A stretch of 64,000 nt of DNA from Aeromicrobium sp. (GTDB lineage Bacteria; Actinomycetota; Actinomycetes; Propionibacteriales; Nocardioidaceae): assembly GCF_023146395.1 (NCBI RefSeq), contig NZ_JAGLCD010000012.1, positions 124,001 to 188,000 of the forward strand, written 5' to 3'. Of the stretch, positions 17,410 through 24,542 are shown in pieces. Both the position numbers and the translations under genes were made by a program. Each line of letters begins with the position of its first letter. Position 1 is the stretch's first letter. The notes beneath the pieces were generated by a model. That model had not been told where the DNA came from. It was given only the letters and a program-made list of their open reading frames with translations, and searched no databases.

Positions 17410-18627
17410 GTGAGTGCGCTGCAGTCCTACCGCCTGCTGGTCCGGACCGTGGGACCGGTGTACGTCGCGATCGCCTTCCTCGGACGCGTCCCGCTCGCGA
17501 TGAGCCAGATGGGCACGTTGCTGCTGGTGAGCGACACGACCGGGAGCTACGCCGTCGCGGGCGGCGCCGCGGGTGCGCTCGCGGTGGCGAACGCCGTAGG
17601 GGCGCCGGTGTTCGGCTCGTTGGCCGACCGCACGGGCCAGCGGCCCGTCGTGCTGGGGCAGTCGCTCGTCGGGGGTGCCGGGCTCGTGCTGCTGGTGCTC
17701 GTGGCGGTCAGCGACGCCCCGTCGCCGCTGGTGATCGCGACCTCGGCGCTCGCGGGTCTCGCGATCCCGCAGATCGGTCCGCTGGCCCGGGTGCGCTGGG
17801 GGCCGGTCCTCGTGGGCACGCGCGACCGGCGCAGGCTCCTCGACGCCGCGTTCTCGTACGAGGGTGCCGCGGACGAGCTCTCCTTCGTGCTGGGACCGGC
17901 CACGGTCGGGCTGCTCGCGGTGCTCGTCGATCCGTCCGAGGCGCTCCTGCTGGCGGCGGTCGTGCTGGCGCTGTTCGGCTCGGCGTTCGCGCTCCACCCG
18001 ACCGCGGCGCTGACCCGGCCCGACCCGAGCGCCGTGGCCTCCACGGGCCGACTCCTCACGGGTCTGCTGCTGATTCTGGCGGCCGCTCAGCTCCTGATCG
18101 GGATGCTGTTCGGCGCCACCCAGACCGGGTCGACCGTGCTCGCGACGGCCGAGGGGCAACCGGGCCTGGCCGGCGTCATCCACGCGACGCTCGGGATCGG
18201 CAGCGCGATCGCGGGCCTCGCGGTCGCGGCCCTTCCAGAGCAGATCGGCTACCCGCAGCGGCTCGTGGCGGCGGCGACCGGCCTCGTGGTGCTCTCGGCG
18301 CCCCTGCTGCTCGTCGAGACCGTGGGCCAGCTCGTGGCGGTCATCGCCCTGCTCGGGTTCGCGGTGGCGCCGTTCATGATCAGCACCTTCGCGACGGCCG
18401 GCCAGATCGTGGCCCCGGACCGGGTGGGCACCGCGATGACACTTCTCGCCGGGGCGACTGGCGTGGGCTACGCCCTCGGCTCGTCGCTCGCGGGCCGTCT
18501 GGCCGACGGCGTGCCCGGCATCGCCCCGGACGGAGGTCACACCCCGGCGTTCGCCGTGACCTTCACCGCGACCGTGCTGGCCCTCGCGGTCTCCCTGATC
18601 CTCCTCGCCCGCACCCGCCGCACCTGA
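17410..18627 (+). CDS. MFS transporter, substrate unknown
   Basis: This 405-residue protein has about 12 hydrophobic segments and the major-facilitator loop motif [16 protein letters not shown] after helix 2 (near 72-87). No substrate-specific feature is visible; drug efflux or metabolite export are both possible. The GTG start at 17410 is supported by TAGCCT six bases upstream, forming a bidirectional promoter with ung. The gene ends at a repeat cluster that separates it from the convergent GNAT gene. Confidence 0.82.
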   Translation: MSALQSYRLLVRTVGPVYVAIAFLGRVPLAMSQMGTLLLVSDTTGSYAVAGGAAGALAVANAVGAPVFGSLADRTGQRPVVLGQSLVGGAGLVLLVLVAVSDAPSPLVIATSALAGLAIPQIGPLARVRWGPVLVGTRDRRRLLDAAFSYEGAADELSFVLGPATVGLLAVLVDPSEALLLAAVVLALFGSAFALHPTAALTRPDPSAVASTGRLLTGLLLILAAAQLLIGMLFGATQTGSTVLATAEGQPGLAGVIHATLGIGSAIAGLAVAALPEQIGYPQRLVAAATGLVVLSAPLLLVETVGQLVAVIALLGFAVAPFMISTFATAGQIVAPDRVGTAMTLLAGATGVGYALGSSLAGRLADGVPGIAPDGGHTPAFAVTFTATVLALAVSLILLARTRRT

Positions 18628-18638
18628 ATTACCGCTGC

Positions 18639-18744
18639 CGAGAGAGTTTGTTGGTGGTCAGGAGAGACTTTGTTGGCCCGAGCCCCAACACACTCGCTCC
18701 TCGGCACCAACAAAGTCTCTCGTCGGCACCAACAAAGTCTCTCG
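18639..18744. repeat. Five-copy repeat cluster with an exact 22-bp tandem duplication
   Basis: Five copies of a 19-bp core close to CGAGAGACTTTGTTGGTGC: 18639-18657 and 18660-18678 on the plus strand, then 18682-18700, 18704-18722 and 18726-18744 on the minus strand. Bases 18701-18722 and 18723-18744 are identical 22-mers in tandem. The cluster is AT-richer than its surroundings and fills the gap between convergent MFS and GNAT genes. Confidence 0.9.
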
Positions 18745-18768
18745 CGAGCGGCACGGGAGGGGTGGGGG

Positions 18769-19353
18769 TCAGCGGCGCAGGAGGCGCTCTCGGGCTGACG
18801 GCCACTCGGAGTCGAGCATCGAGTAGAGGACGGTGTCGCGCCAGGAGCCGTCGGGGCGGCGCTTGTGCTTGCGGAGCAGGCCCTCGCGGGTGGCGCCGAG
18901 CCGGGCGATCGCGGCCTGGGAGCGCTCGTTGTTGACGTCGGTGTGCCACACGACCCGCACGCAGCCCAGGTCGTCGAAGGCCCGCCCCAGCAGGAGCAGC
19001 TTGGCCTCGGTGTTGAGGCCGGTGCGCCAGAAGCGGCTGCCGAGCCAGGTCCAGCCGATCGCGACGGTGCGCTGCGCGGGGTCGATGTCGTAGTAGGTCG
19101 TGAAGCCGGTGATCTCGCCCGTGGCGGTCGCGGTCTGGGTCCAGGCGAGCTGGGCGGGATCGCGGGAGAGCATCTCGGCGACCAGGGCGCGCATCTGACC
19201 GATGTCGCCCGGTCGGCGCACCGGCAGCCAGCGGAAGACCTCGTCGTCGTCGGCCGCCGCCAGGAGGCCGCCGGCGTGCTCGGGCTGCAGCGGCACCAGC
19301 GTGACCTGCTCACCGGCGAGGACGGGCCGATCGCGCCAGGGGGCGTCGGACAT
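18769..19353 (-). CDS. GNAT family N-acetyltransferase (RimJ/RimL-like)
   Basis: This 194-residue protein transfers an acetyl group from acetyl-CoA to an unknown amine. It starts with VTLVPLQPEHAGGLL, has the central strand AIGWTWLGSRFWRTGLNTEAK, where the RxxGxG/A-type CoA loop appears as the R-x-G-L variant, and ends with AAIARLGATREGLLRKH, typical of RimJ/RimL-type acetylases acting on protein N-termini or small amines. The ATG shares one base with the otsA stop (TGATG), so it is translationally coupled to trehalose synthesis, although a functional link is not obvious. Confidence 0.85.
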   Translation of the reverse strand: MSDAPWRDRPVLAGEQVTLVPLQPEHAGGLLAAADDDEVFRWLPVRRPGDIGQMRALVAEMLSRDPAQLAWTQTATATGEITGFTTYYDIDPAQRTVAIGWTWLGSRFWRTGLNTEAKLLLLGRAFDDLGCVRVVWHTDVNNERSQAAIARLGATREGLLRKHKRRPDGSWRDTVLYSMLDSEWPSARERLLRR

Positions 19354-20789
19354 CAGACCGGTCGCGTGCGCTTGGTGTGGGTCTCGGGCGCCAGGTCGAC
19401 GAGGAAGTCGTTGGCCCACTGGTCGATGTCGTTCTCCATGACCTGCTTGCGCAGCGCTTTCATGCGGCGCCCCTGCTCCTTCGGACCGGCCTTGATCGCC
19501 TCGAGCATCGCGGCCTTCATGCCGTTGATGTCGTACGGGTTGACCAGGTACGCCTGCTTGAGCTCGCCCGAGGCACCCGCGAACTCGCTCAGCACGAGCG
19601 AGCCGCGCTCGTCGTAGCGGCAGGCGATGTACTCCTTGGCGACCAGGTTCATGCCGTCGCGCAGGGGCGTGACGACCATGACGTCGGCGGCGCGGTACAG
19701 CGCCGCCATCTCCTCGCGGGGGTAGGACGCGTGGAGGTAGGTGATGGCCTGGCGTCCGATGCGCCCGACGTCGCCGTTGATGCGGCCCACGAGTCGCTCG
19801 ACGTCGTCGCGCAGGAGCCGGTACTGGTCGACGCGCTCGCGCGACGGCGTGGCCACCTGCACGAAGACCGCGTCGTCAGGGTGCACCGACCCGGCCGTGA
19901 TGAGCTCACCGAACGCGCGGATGCGCTGGCGCAGGCCCTTGGTGTAGTCGAGCCGGTCGATGCCCAGCACGATCGTGGCGGGGTTGCCGAGGCTCTCGCG
20001 GATCTCGGCCGCACGGGCCACGACGGCCGGGTCGCGGGCGAGCTCCTCGAAGCCCTTCGCGTCGATCGAGATGGGGTAGGCCTTGGCCCGGACCACACGG
20101 CCGTCGGGCAGGTAGACGGAGTCGCGGTGGGTCTTGTGTCCCACGCGCTGGCGGACGAGGCGGATGAAGTTGCCCGACGCGCCGTTGAGCTGGAAGCCCA
20201 CGAGGTCGGCCCCGAGCAGGCCCTCGAGGATCTCGCGCCGCCACGGCAGCTGCTGGAACAGCTCGGTGGGCGGGAAGGGGATGTGCAGGAAGAAGCCGAT
20301 CTTGACGTCGGGTCGCAGCTCGCGCAGCATCGCCGGCACGAGCTGGAGCTGATAGTCCTGCACCCACACGATCGCGCCCTCGGCGGCGACCTTGGCGGCT
20401 CGCTCGGCGAAGCGGCGGTTGACCGTGACGTAGGCGTCCCACCACTCGCGGTGGAACGCCGGCGGGGCGATGACGTCGTGGTACAGCGGCCACAGGGTGC
20501 CGTTGGAGAAGCCCTCGTAGTACTCGACGACCTCCGACTCCGACAGGTGCACCGGCACGAGCTTGAGGCCCTGGTGCGTGAACGGGCGGAGCTTTTCGTC
20601 CGGGGCGCCGTGCCAGCCGATCCAGGCGCCACCCTTGCGCCGCATGACGGGCTCGAGCGCGGTGACGAGGCCGCCAGGCGAGGTGCGCCACGTCGTGGTG
20701 CCGTCCGGGGCCTTGACGCGGTCGACCGGCAGACGGTTGGCGATCACGACGAACTCCGCGGTGCCGAAGGTCCTGCTGCCGGAGGCCAT
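19353..20789 (-). CDS. otsA: Trehalose-6-phosphate synthase
   Basis: This 478-residue GT20 enzyme condenses NDP-glucose with glucose-6-phosphate to trehalose-6-phosphate. Motifs: IANRLPVDR and [12 protein letters not shown] at the N-terminus (glucose-6-phosphate site), [31 protein letters not shown] (helix before the donor site), [11 protein letters not shown] (near 265-275, donor binding) and [21 protein letters not shown] sits six bases before the ATG on the minus strand, so the mRNA is probably leaderless. It diverges from the DUF3263-LytR_C-otsB operon, so the two trehalose genes lie back to back and may be co-controlled. Confidence 0.95.
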   Translation of the reverse strand: MASGSRTFGTAEFVVIANRLPVDRVKAPDGTTTWRTSPGGLVTALEPVMRRKGGAWIGWHGAPDEKLRPFTHQGLKLVPVHLSESEVVEYYEGFSNGTLWPLYHDVIAPPAFHREWWDAYVTVNRRFAERAAKVAAEGAIVWVQDYQLQLVPAMLRELRPDVKIGFFLHIPFPPTELFQQLPWRREILEGLLGADLVGFQLNGASGNFIRLVRQRVGHKTHRDSVYLPDGRVVRAKAYPISIDAKGFEELARDPAVVARAAEIRESLGNPATIVLGIDRLDYTKGLRQRIRAFGELITAGSVHPDDAVFVQVATPSRERVDQYRLLRDDVERLVGRINGDVGRIGRQAITYLHASYPREEMAALYRAADVMVVTPLRDGMNLVAKEYIACRYDERGSLVLSEFAGASGELKQAYLVNPYDINGMKAAMLEAIKAGPKEQGRRMKALRKQVMENDIDQWANDFLVDLAPETHTKRTRPV

Positions 20790-20832
20790 GCAGCCACCCT
20801 AGCGAGACCTCGGGCGAGACGCGCTCGGAACG

Positions 20833-20862
20833 AATGACACGCGTGTGATTCGCCGCTACGAT
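20833..20862 (+). promoter_or_regulatory. Promoter with palindromic -35 region for the DUF3263 gene
   Basis: ATGACA (20834-20839) and TACGAT (20857-20862) are 17 bases apart and place the transcription start at about the ATG at 20869, so the message is probably leaderless. The -35 lies inside a near-perfect 18-bp palindrome, AATGACACGCGTGTGATT (20833-20850, one non-pairing position), a candidate operator controlling the otsA/otsB divergent region. Confidence 0.6.
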
Positions 20863-20868
20863 GGCGGC

Positions 20869-21165
20869 ATGAGCGCTGCGCCCCGATCCCAGGAGAGCCA
20901 CGGCACGCCCGCCGGGTCCCTCGATGATCGCGAACGCGAGATCCTCGATCTCGAGCGCACCTGGTGGAAGTACGCCGGTGCCAAGGAGCAGGCCATCCGC
21001 GAGAAGTTCGACATGTCGGCCACGCGGTACTACCAGGTCCTGAACGCCCTCCTCGACCGTGAGGACGCCCTGGCGTTCGACCCGCTGCTGGTCAAGCGGC
21101 TGCGCCGGCTGCGGGCCGACCGGGCGCGGTCGCGCACGGCGCGGCGGCTCGGCATCGACGTCTGA
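20869..21165 (+). CDS. DUF3263 family protein, HTH-like
   Basis: This 98-residue soluble protein matches the actinobacterial DUF3263 family: DDREREILDLERTWWKYAGA, then EKFDMSATRYYQVLNALLDR, which looks like a helix-turn-helix, then a basic RLRRLRADRARSRTARR tail. A small DNA-binding regulator is a reasonable guess, but no target is known to me. The ATG at 20869 is preferred over an in-frame upstream ATG, because the promoter spacing places the transcript start there. It is followed 4 bases later by the LytR_C gene and is in operon with otsB. Confidence 0.85.
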   Translation: MSAAPRSQESHGTPAGSLDDREREILDLERTWWKYAGAKEQAIREKFDMSATRYYQVLNALLDREDALAFDPLLVKRLRRLRADRARSRTARRLGIDV

Positions 21166-21169
21166 GGTC

Positions 21170-21724
21170 ATGGACCACCGTCGCACGGTCGGCCGTCGGG
21201 CGTTCGTCCCACCGGTCTGGCTGATCGTCGTGGCCCTCATCGCGATCGTGGTCGGCGCCGCGGGTCTCGGCTGGCTGGCCTGGGACGCCACACAAGGGTC
21301 GGACCCGGAGTCGGTCGCCTCGGCGAGCGAGTCGGCCTCCGCCACGCCGACCCCCGCCGCCACGAGCTCCGAACCCACCACCGCGGCACCCACCACGGTG
21401 GCCCCGCCGCCCTCCGCCGAGCCCGAGCCCGAGCCGGTGGCCGACCGGTCGCCCGGTGTCTCGATCCTGAACGGCTCGGGCGTCAACGGCCTGGCGGGCG
21501 ATGCGGCCGATCTGCTCGGCGACCTCGGCTGGGACGACCTGCGCACGGGCGACACCCGCGGCACGTATCCGGAGAACACCGTCTACTACCCGCCGCAGCT
21601 CGAGGCGCAGGCGCAGACGCTCGCGCAGGACCTCGGGATCACGCGCATTCGACCGAGCGTCGACGGCATGCGGGACGACCGGCTGACGGCCGTGCTGATC
21701 AGTCGTCCATCATCGTTGTCGTGA
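21170..21724 (+). CDS. Membrane-anchored LytR C-terminal domain protein
   Basis: This 184-residue protein has a cytoplasmic basic start, one transmembrane helix (PPVWLIVVALIAIVVGAAGL, about 15-35), a Thr/Ala/Pro-rich extracellular linker (about 45-85) and a C-terminal LytR_C domain opening VSILNGSGVNGLAGDAADLL. LytR_C domains occur in cell-wall proteins, often with LCP phosphotransferases; alone they have no proven activity. The otsB GTG overlaps its stop (GTGA). The conserved company of DUF3263 and trehalose genes suggests an envelope role at the outer face, but this is inference. Confidence 0.85.
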   Translation: MDHRRTVGRRAFVPPVWLIVVALIAIVVGAAGLGWLAWDATQGSDPESVASASESASATPTPAATSSEPTTAAPTTVAPPPSAEPEPEPVADRSPGVSILNGSGVNGLAGDAADLLGDLGWDDLRTGDTRGTYPENTVYYPPQLEAQAQTLAQDLGITRIRPSVDGMRDDRLTAVLISRPSSLS

Positions 21725-22530
21725 CCACTGCCGACGACCTGCTCCAGATCGTCGCGGACGACCCCGCCGGAGTCCTGCTCGCCCTGGACTTCGACGGCAC
21801 GCTCGCGCCGATCGTCGACGACCCCGCCGCGGCTGCCGTGCACCCGCGCTCGATCGCCGCGCTCGACCGGCTCGGACCCCGCCTGGGGGGCCTGGCGATC
21901 ATCACGGGTCGCCCCGTGGCCCAGGTGCGGGAGCTGGGCCACTTCGACACGCGCCCGGGCCTGAAGTCGCTCGAGGTGCGCGGTCAGTACGGCGCGGAGC
22001 GGTGGACGCCGGAGACCGGGGTCGTCGAGGGAGCCGACCGCCACGAGGTCGTCGACCGGCTCGTCGCCGACCTGCCGGGCCTGCTCGACGCGTGGGGCGC
22101 GCCGGGAGCGCTGGTGGAGGACAAGGGTCTCGCGGTCGCGGTGCACACCCGCGGCCTGGCCCCGTCGGCGGCCGAGGCCGTCGTCGGGCCGCTGCGCGAC
22201 CTGGCGACCTCGCTCGACCTGACCTTCGAGCCGGGCCGTCAGGTGTTCGAGCTCCGCGCCGCCTCCATCACCAAGGGCGAGGCGCTGCGTGACGTCGTCG
22301 GCGGGCTCGCGGTGCACACCGTCGTGTTCGCCGGTGACGACCTCGGAGACCTGCCGGCGTTCGACGCTCTCGACGAGCTGGCCAGCCGGGGCGTCGCGAC
22401 GGTCAAGGTGTGCTCGGCCTCCAGCGAGCAGGACGCCCTGGTGGCGCGCTCTGACCTGGTCCTCGACGGACCCGAGGGCATCGCCGACTGGCTCGTCGCG
22501 CTCGCCGACCTCGTCGACCCTCCGGCCTGA
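21721..22530 (+). CDS. otsB: Trehalose-6-phosphate phosphatase
   Basis: This 269-residue HAD-superfamily enzyme dephosphorylates trehalose-6-phosphate. Motif I is LLALDFDGTLAPIVDDP (near 19-35, nucleophile Asp), motif II lies in LAIITGRPVAQV, the Lys region in SITKGEALRDVV, and motif III/IV in VVFAGDDLGDLPAF (near 200-213). The GTG start overlaps the LytR_C stop by four bases, fixing the start and implying coupled translation. Together with otsA it completes the OtsAB trehalose route. Confidence 0.93.
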   Translation: MTTADDLLQIVADDPAGVLLALDFDGTLAPIVDDPAAAAVHPRSIAALDRLGPRLGGLAIITGRPVAQVRELGHFDTRPGLKSLEVRGQYGAERWTPETGVVEGADRHEVVDRLVADLPGLLDAWGAPGALVEDKGLAVAVHTRGLAPSAAEAVVGPLRDLATSLDLTFEPGRQVFELRAASITKGEALRDVVGGLAVHTVVFAGDDLGDLPAFDALDELASRGVATVKVCSASSEQDALVARSDLVLDGPEGIADWLVALADLVDPPA

Positions 22531-22641
22531 GGTTCGCCGCTCCGCCGGCGAAACAGGGCAGGGCAGATGGTGACGCCGTCAGGACGTCCACCATCCGGAC
22601 CGATTGGACACATCGCGAGACGCGTTCGTAGGCTTGTCCCA

Positions 22642-22744
22642 CTCATCATGAGGGGTGGAGGGACACGGCCCGCCGAAGCCCCAGCAACCAGTCGGATCTC
22701 GACCAGGTGCTCCGTCCGGCCCGGCTCGCATCCGGGGAAGATGA
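22642..22744 (+). ncRNA. SAM riboswitch (SAM-I/IV clan) leader of thrC
   Basis: The leader carries the core words of the SAM-I/SAM-IV clan in order: GTGGAGGGACACGGCCCG (22655-22672), CCGAAGCC, GCAACC (22684-22689), a GTCG/CGAC hairpin (22691-22694 / 22700-22703), AGGTGCTCC and finally GAAGATGA. Closing helix P1 pairs TCATC (22643-22647) with GATGA (22740-22744). The thrC ribosome site GAGGAGG (22747-22753) begins only two bases after P1, so SAM binding could occlude it; a translational off-switch is likely. Confidence 0.85.
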
Positions 22745-22757
22745 ACGAGGAGGCTCC

Positions 22758-24041
22758 ATGAGCATCATTGCCCCCACTCCGCCCGCCACCGACAGCGCGC
22801 CCCGCCTGCGCGAAGGTGCCTTCGGTCCCGCCGTAGGGCTGGTCTGTCGCGAGTGCGGCGCGACCCGTGAGCTCGGCCCGCACTACGTGTGCCACGAATG
22901 CTTCGGTCCGCTCGAGATCGCCTACCAGTTCGGCGACGTGACCCGGGAGCAGATCGAGGCCGGTCCGGCCAACATCTGGCGCTACAAGGCGCTCCTGCCG
23001 GTGCCCGACGACATCGAGTCCAGCCCCAACCTCGAGCCGGGCTTCACGCGGCTGCTCGAGGCTCGCAACCTGGCCGCGGAGCTCGGCATCGCCAAGCTCT
23101 GGGTCAAGGACGACAGCACCAACCCCACGAACTCCTTCAAGGACCGCGTCGTCGCGTGCGCGCTGAGCGCCGCCCGTGAGCTCGGCAGCAAGGTCTTCGC
23201 CTGCCCGTCCACGGGCAACCTGGCCAATGCGGTCGCCGCGGCCGGGGCGCGAGCCGGCATCCGCACCGTGGTCTTCATCCCCAGCAACCTCGAGACCCCG
23301 AAGCAGGTCAACTCCGCGGTCTTCACCGACAACCTGGTCGCGGTCGACGGCACCTACGACGACGTCAACAAGCTCGCGAGCGAGATCGCGGGCGAGGAGG
23401 ACGGGTGGGCCTTCGTCAACGTCAACGTCCGCCCGTTCTACGCCGAGGGCTCCAAGACCCTCGGCTACGAGATCGCCGAGCAGCTCGGGTGGCGGCTGCC
23501 CGACCAGATCGTGATCCCGGTCGCGTCCGGTTCGCAGCTCACCAAGGTGCACAAGGCGTTCCAGGAGCTCATCAAGCTCGGCCTGGTCGAGGACAAGCCC
23601 TACAAGGTCTTCGGCGCCCAGGCGGCGGGCTGCAACCCGGTCGCGACGGCGTTCGCCGAGGGGCACGACGCGATCCGTCCGGTCAAGCCCGACACGATCG
23701 CCAAGTCGCTCGCGATCGGCAACCCGGCCGACGGCATCTACGTCCTCGACATCGCCCGGTCCACCGGCGGCGGCGTTGAGCAGGTCGACGACGACGCGAT
23801 CCGGGACGCGATCGTGCTGCTCGCTCGCACGGAGGGCATCTTCACCGAGACCGCCGGCGGCACGACGCTCGCGGTGCTCAAGAAGCTCGTCGAGACCGGT
23901 CAGCTCGACCCCGAGCTCGAGACCGTCTTCATCAACACCGGTCATGGCCTCAAGACGCTCGACGCCGTGTCGGGCGCCGTGGGTCCGGCCGCCACGATCG
24001 CCCCGACCTACGACGCCTTCGTCGCCGCCCAGCTCGCCTGA
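22758..24041 (+). CDS. thrC: Threonine synthase with N-terminal zinc ribbon
   Basis: This 427-residue PLP enzyme converts O-phosphohomoserine to threonine. The N-terminal ribbon has CRECG and CHECF (four Cys, near 31-52). The PLP lysine is in DDSTNPTNSFKDRVV (near 120-134), and the phosphate loop is CPSTGNLANAVAAA. The ATG at 22758 follows GAGGAGG. The SAM-responsive leader suggests control by methionine-branch status: homoserine phosphate is the branch point between threonine and, in many bacteria, methionine. The CysO-like gene follows 28 bases downstream on the same strand. Confidence 0.95.
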   Translation: MSIIAPTPPATDSAPRLREGAFGPAVGLVCRECGATRELGPHYVCHECFGPLEIAYQFGDVTREQIEAGPANIWRYKALLPVPDDIESSPNLEPGFTRLLEARNLAAELGIAKLWVKDDSTNPTNSFKDRVVACALSAARELGSKVFACPSTGNLANAVAAAGARAGIRTVVFIPSNLETPKQVNSAVFTDNLVAVDGTYDDVNKLASEIAGEEDGWAFVNVNVRPFYAEGSKTLGYEIAEQLGWRLPDQIVIPVASGSQLTKVHKAFQELIKLGLVEDKPYKVFGAQAAGCNPVATAFAEGHDAIRPVKPDTIAKSLAIGNPADGIYVLDIARSTGGGVEQVDDDAIRDAIVLLARTEGIFTETAGGTTLAVLKKLVETGQLDPELETVFINTGHGLKTLDAVSGAVGPAATIAPTYDAFVAAQLA

Positions 24042-24069
24042 GCGCCCCACCAGTTCCGAGGAGCATCCC

Positions 24070-24351
24070 GTGTCCGTTTCCGTCCGCATCCCCACGATCC
24101 TCCGCTCGTACACCGGGGACTCCTCTCAGGTCACGGCCGAGGGGGCGACCCTCGCCGAGGTGCTCGACTCGCTGGAGTCGAGCTACCCGGGCCTCAAGGC
24201 GCGCGTCGTCGACGAGGACGGCAAGCTGCGCCGCTTCGTCAACATCTACGTCGCGGAGGAGGACGTGCGCTTCGCGCAGGGCCTCGACACCACGACCCCC
24301 GACGGCACCCAGATCTCGATCATTCCCGCCGTGGCAGGCGGCTACCGCTGA
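24070..24351 (+). CDS. CysO/MoaD-like ubiquitin-fold sulfur carrier with GGYR tail
   Basis: This 93-residue beta-grasp protein is close to CysO of M. tuberculosis. It opens with VSVRIPTILRSYTGD and contains RRFVNIYVAEEDVRF and ends ISIIPAVAGGYR. Carriers of this type accept sulfur as a C-terminal Gly-Gly thiocarboxylate after adenylation by a MoeB/E1-like enzyme. Here two residues (Tyr-Arg) follow the Gly-Gly, so a protease would have to trim them first, as a JAMM-type enzyme does for QbsE. The GTG start is preceded by GAGGAG. It is next to thrC, not to cysM or mec; a thrC-carrier pair is also known to me from Streptomyces. Confidence 0.85.
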   Translation: MSVSVRIPTILRSYTGDSSQVTAEGATLAEVLDSLESSYPGLKARVVDEDGKLRRFVNIYVAEEDVRFAQGLDTTTPDGTQISIIPAVAGGYR

Positions 24352-24365
24352 GCCGTGCGCGACAG

Positions 24366-24422
24366 CGAGCGGTGCCTCTGCCTCCGTTCGAGACAGCGGA
24401 ACGGTCGCCAGGTCACCGCTCG
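24366..24422. repeat. Inverted repeat downstream of the sulfur-carrier gene
   Basis: Two 24-bp arms, 24366-24389 and 24399-24422, match in inverted orientation at their outer 9 bp (CGAGCGGTG / CACCGCTCG) and inner 6 bp (CCGTTC / GAACGG), with variable middles. The word GAGCGGTGACCT of the second arm recurs in the cluster near 30204, so this may be a relative of that element. Confidence 0.6.
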
Positions 24423-24542
24423 GGGTCCGCGTGACGCGCGACATCGTCACGATGACGGCTGTCGAGTCGTGTGACCGAGCCCGCGTGACGGGAGTGTGAC
24501 GAAACAGTTGCCATGTCACATCCGAAACGCCATACTCCCGGT

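Noticed and set aside
18639-18744. CRISPR array as explanation of the repeat cluster
   Set aside because: Copies occur in both orientations, spacers are 0-4 bases and no cas genes are present.
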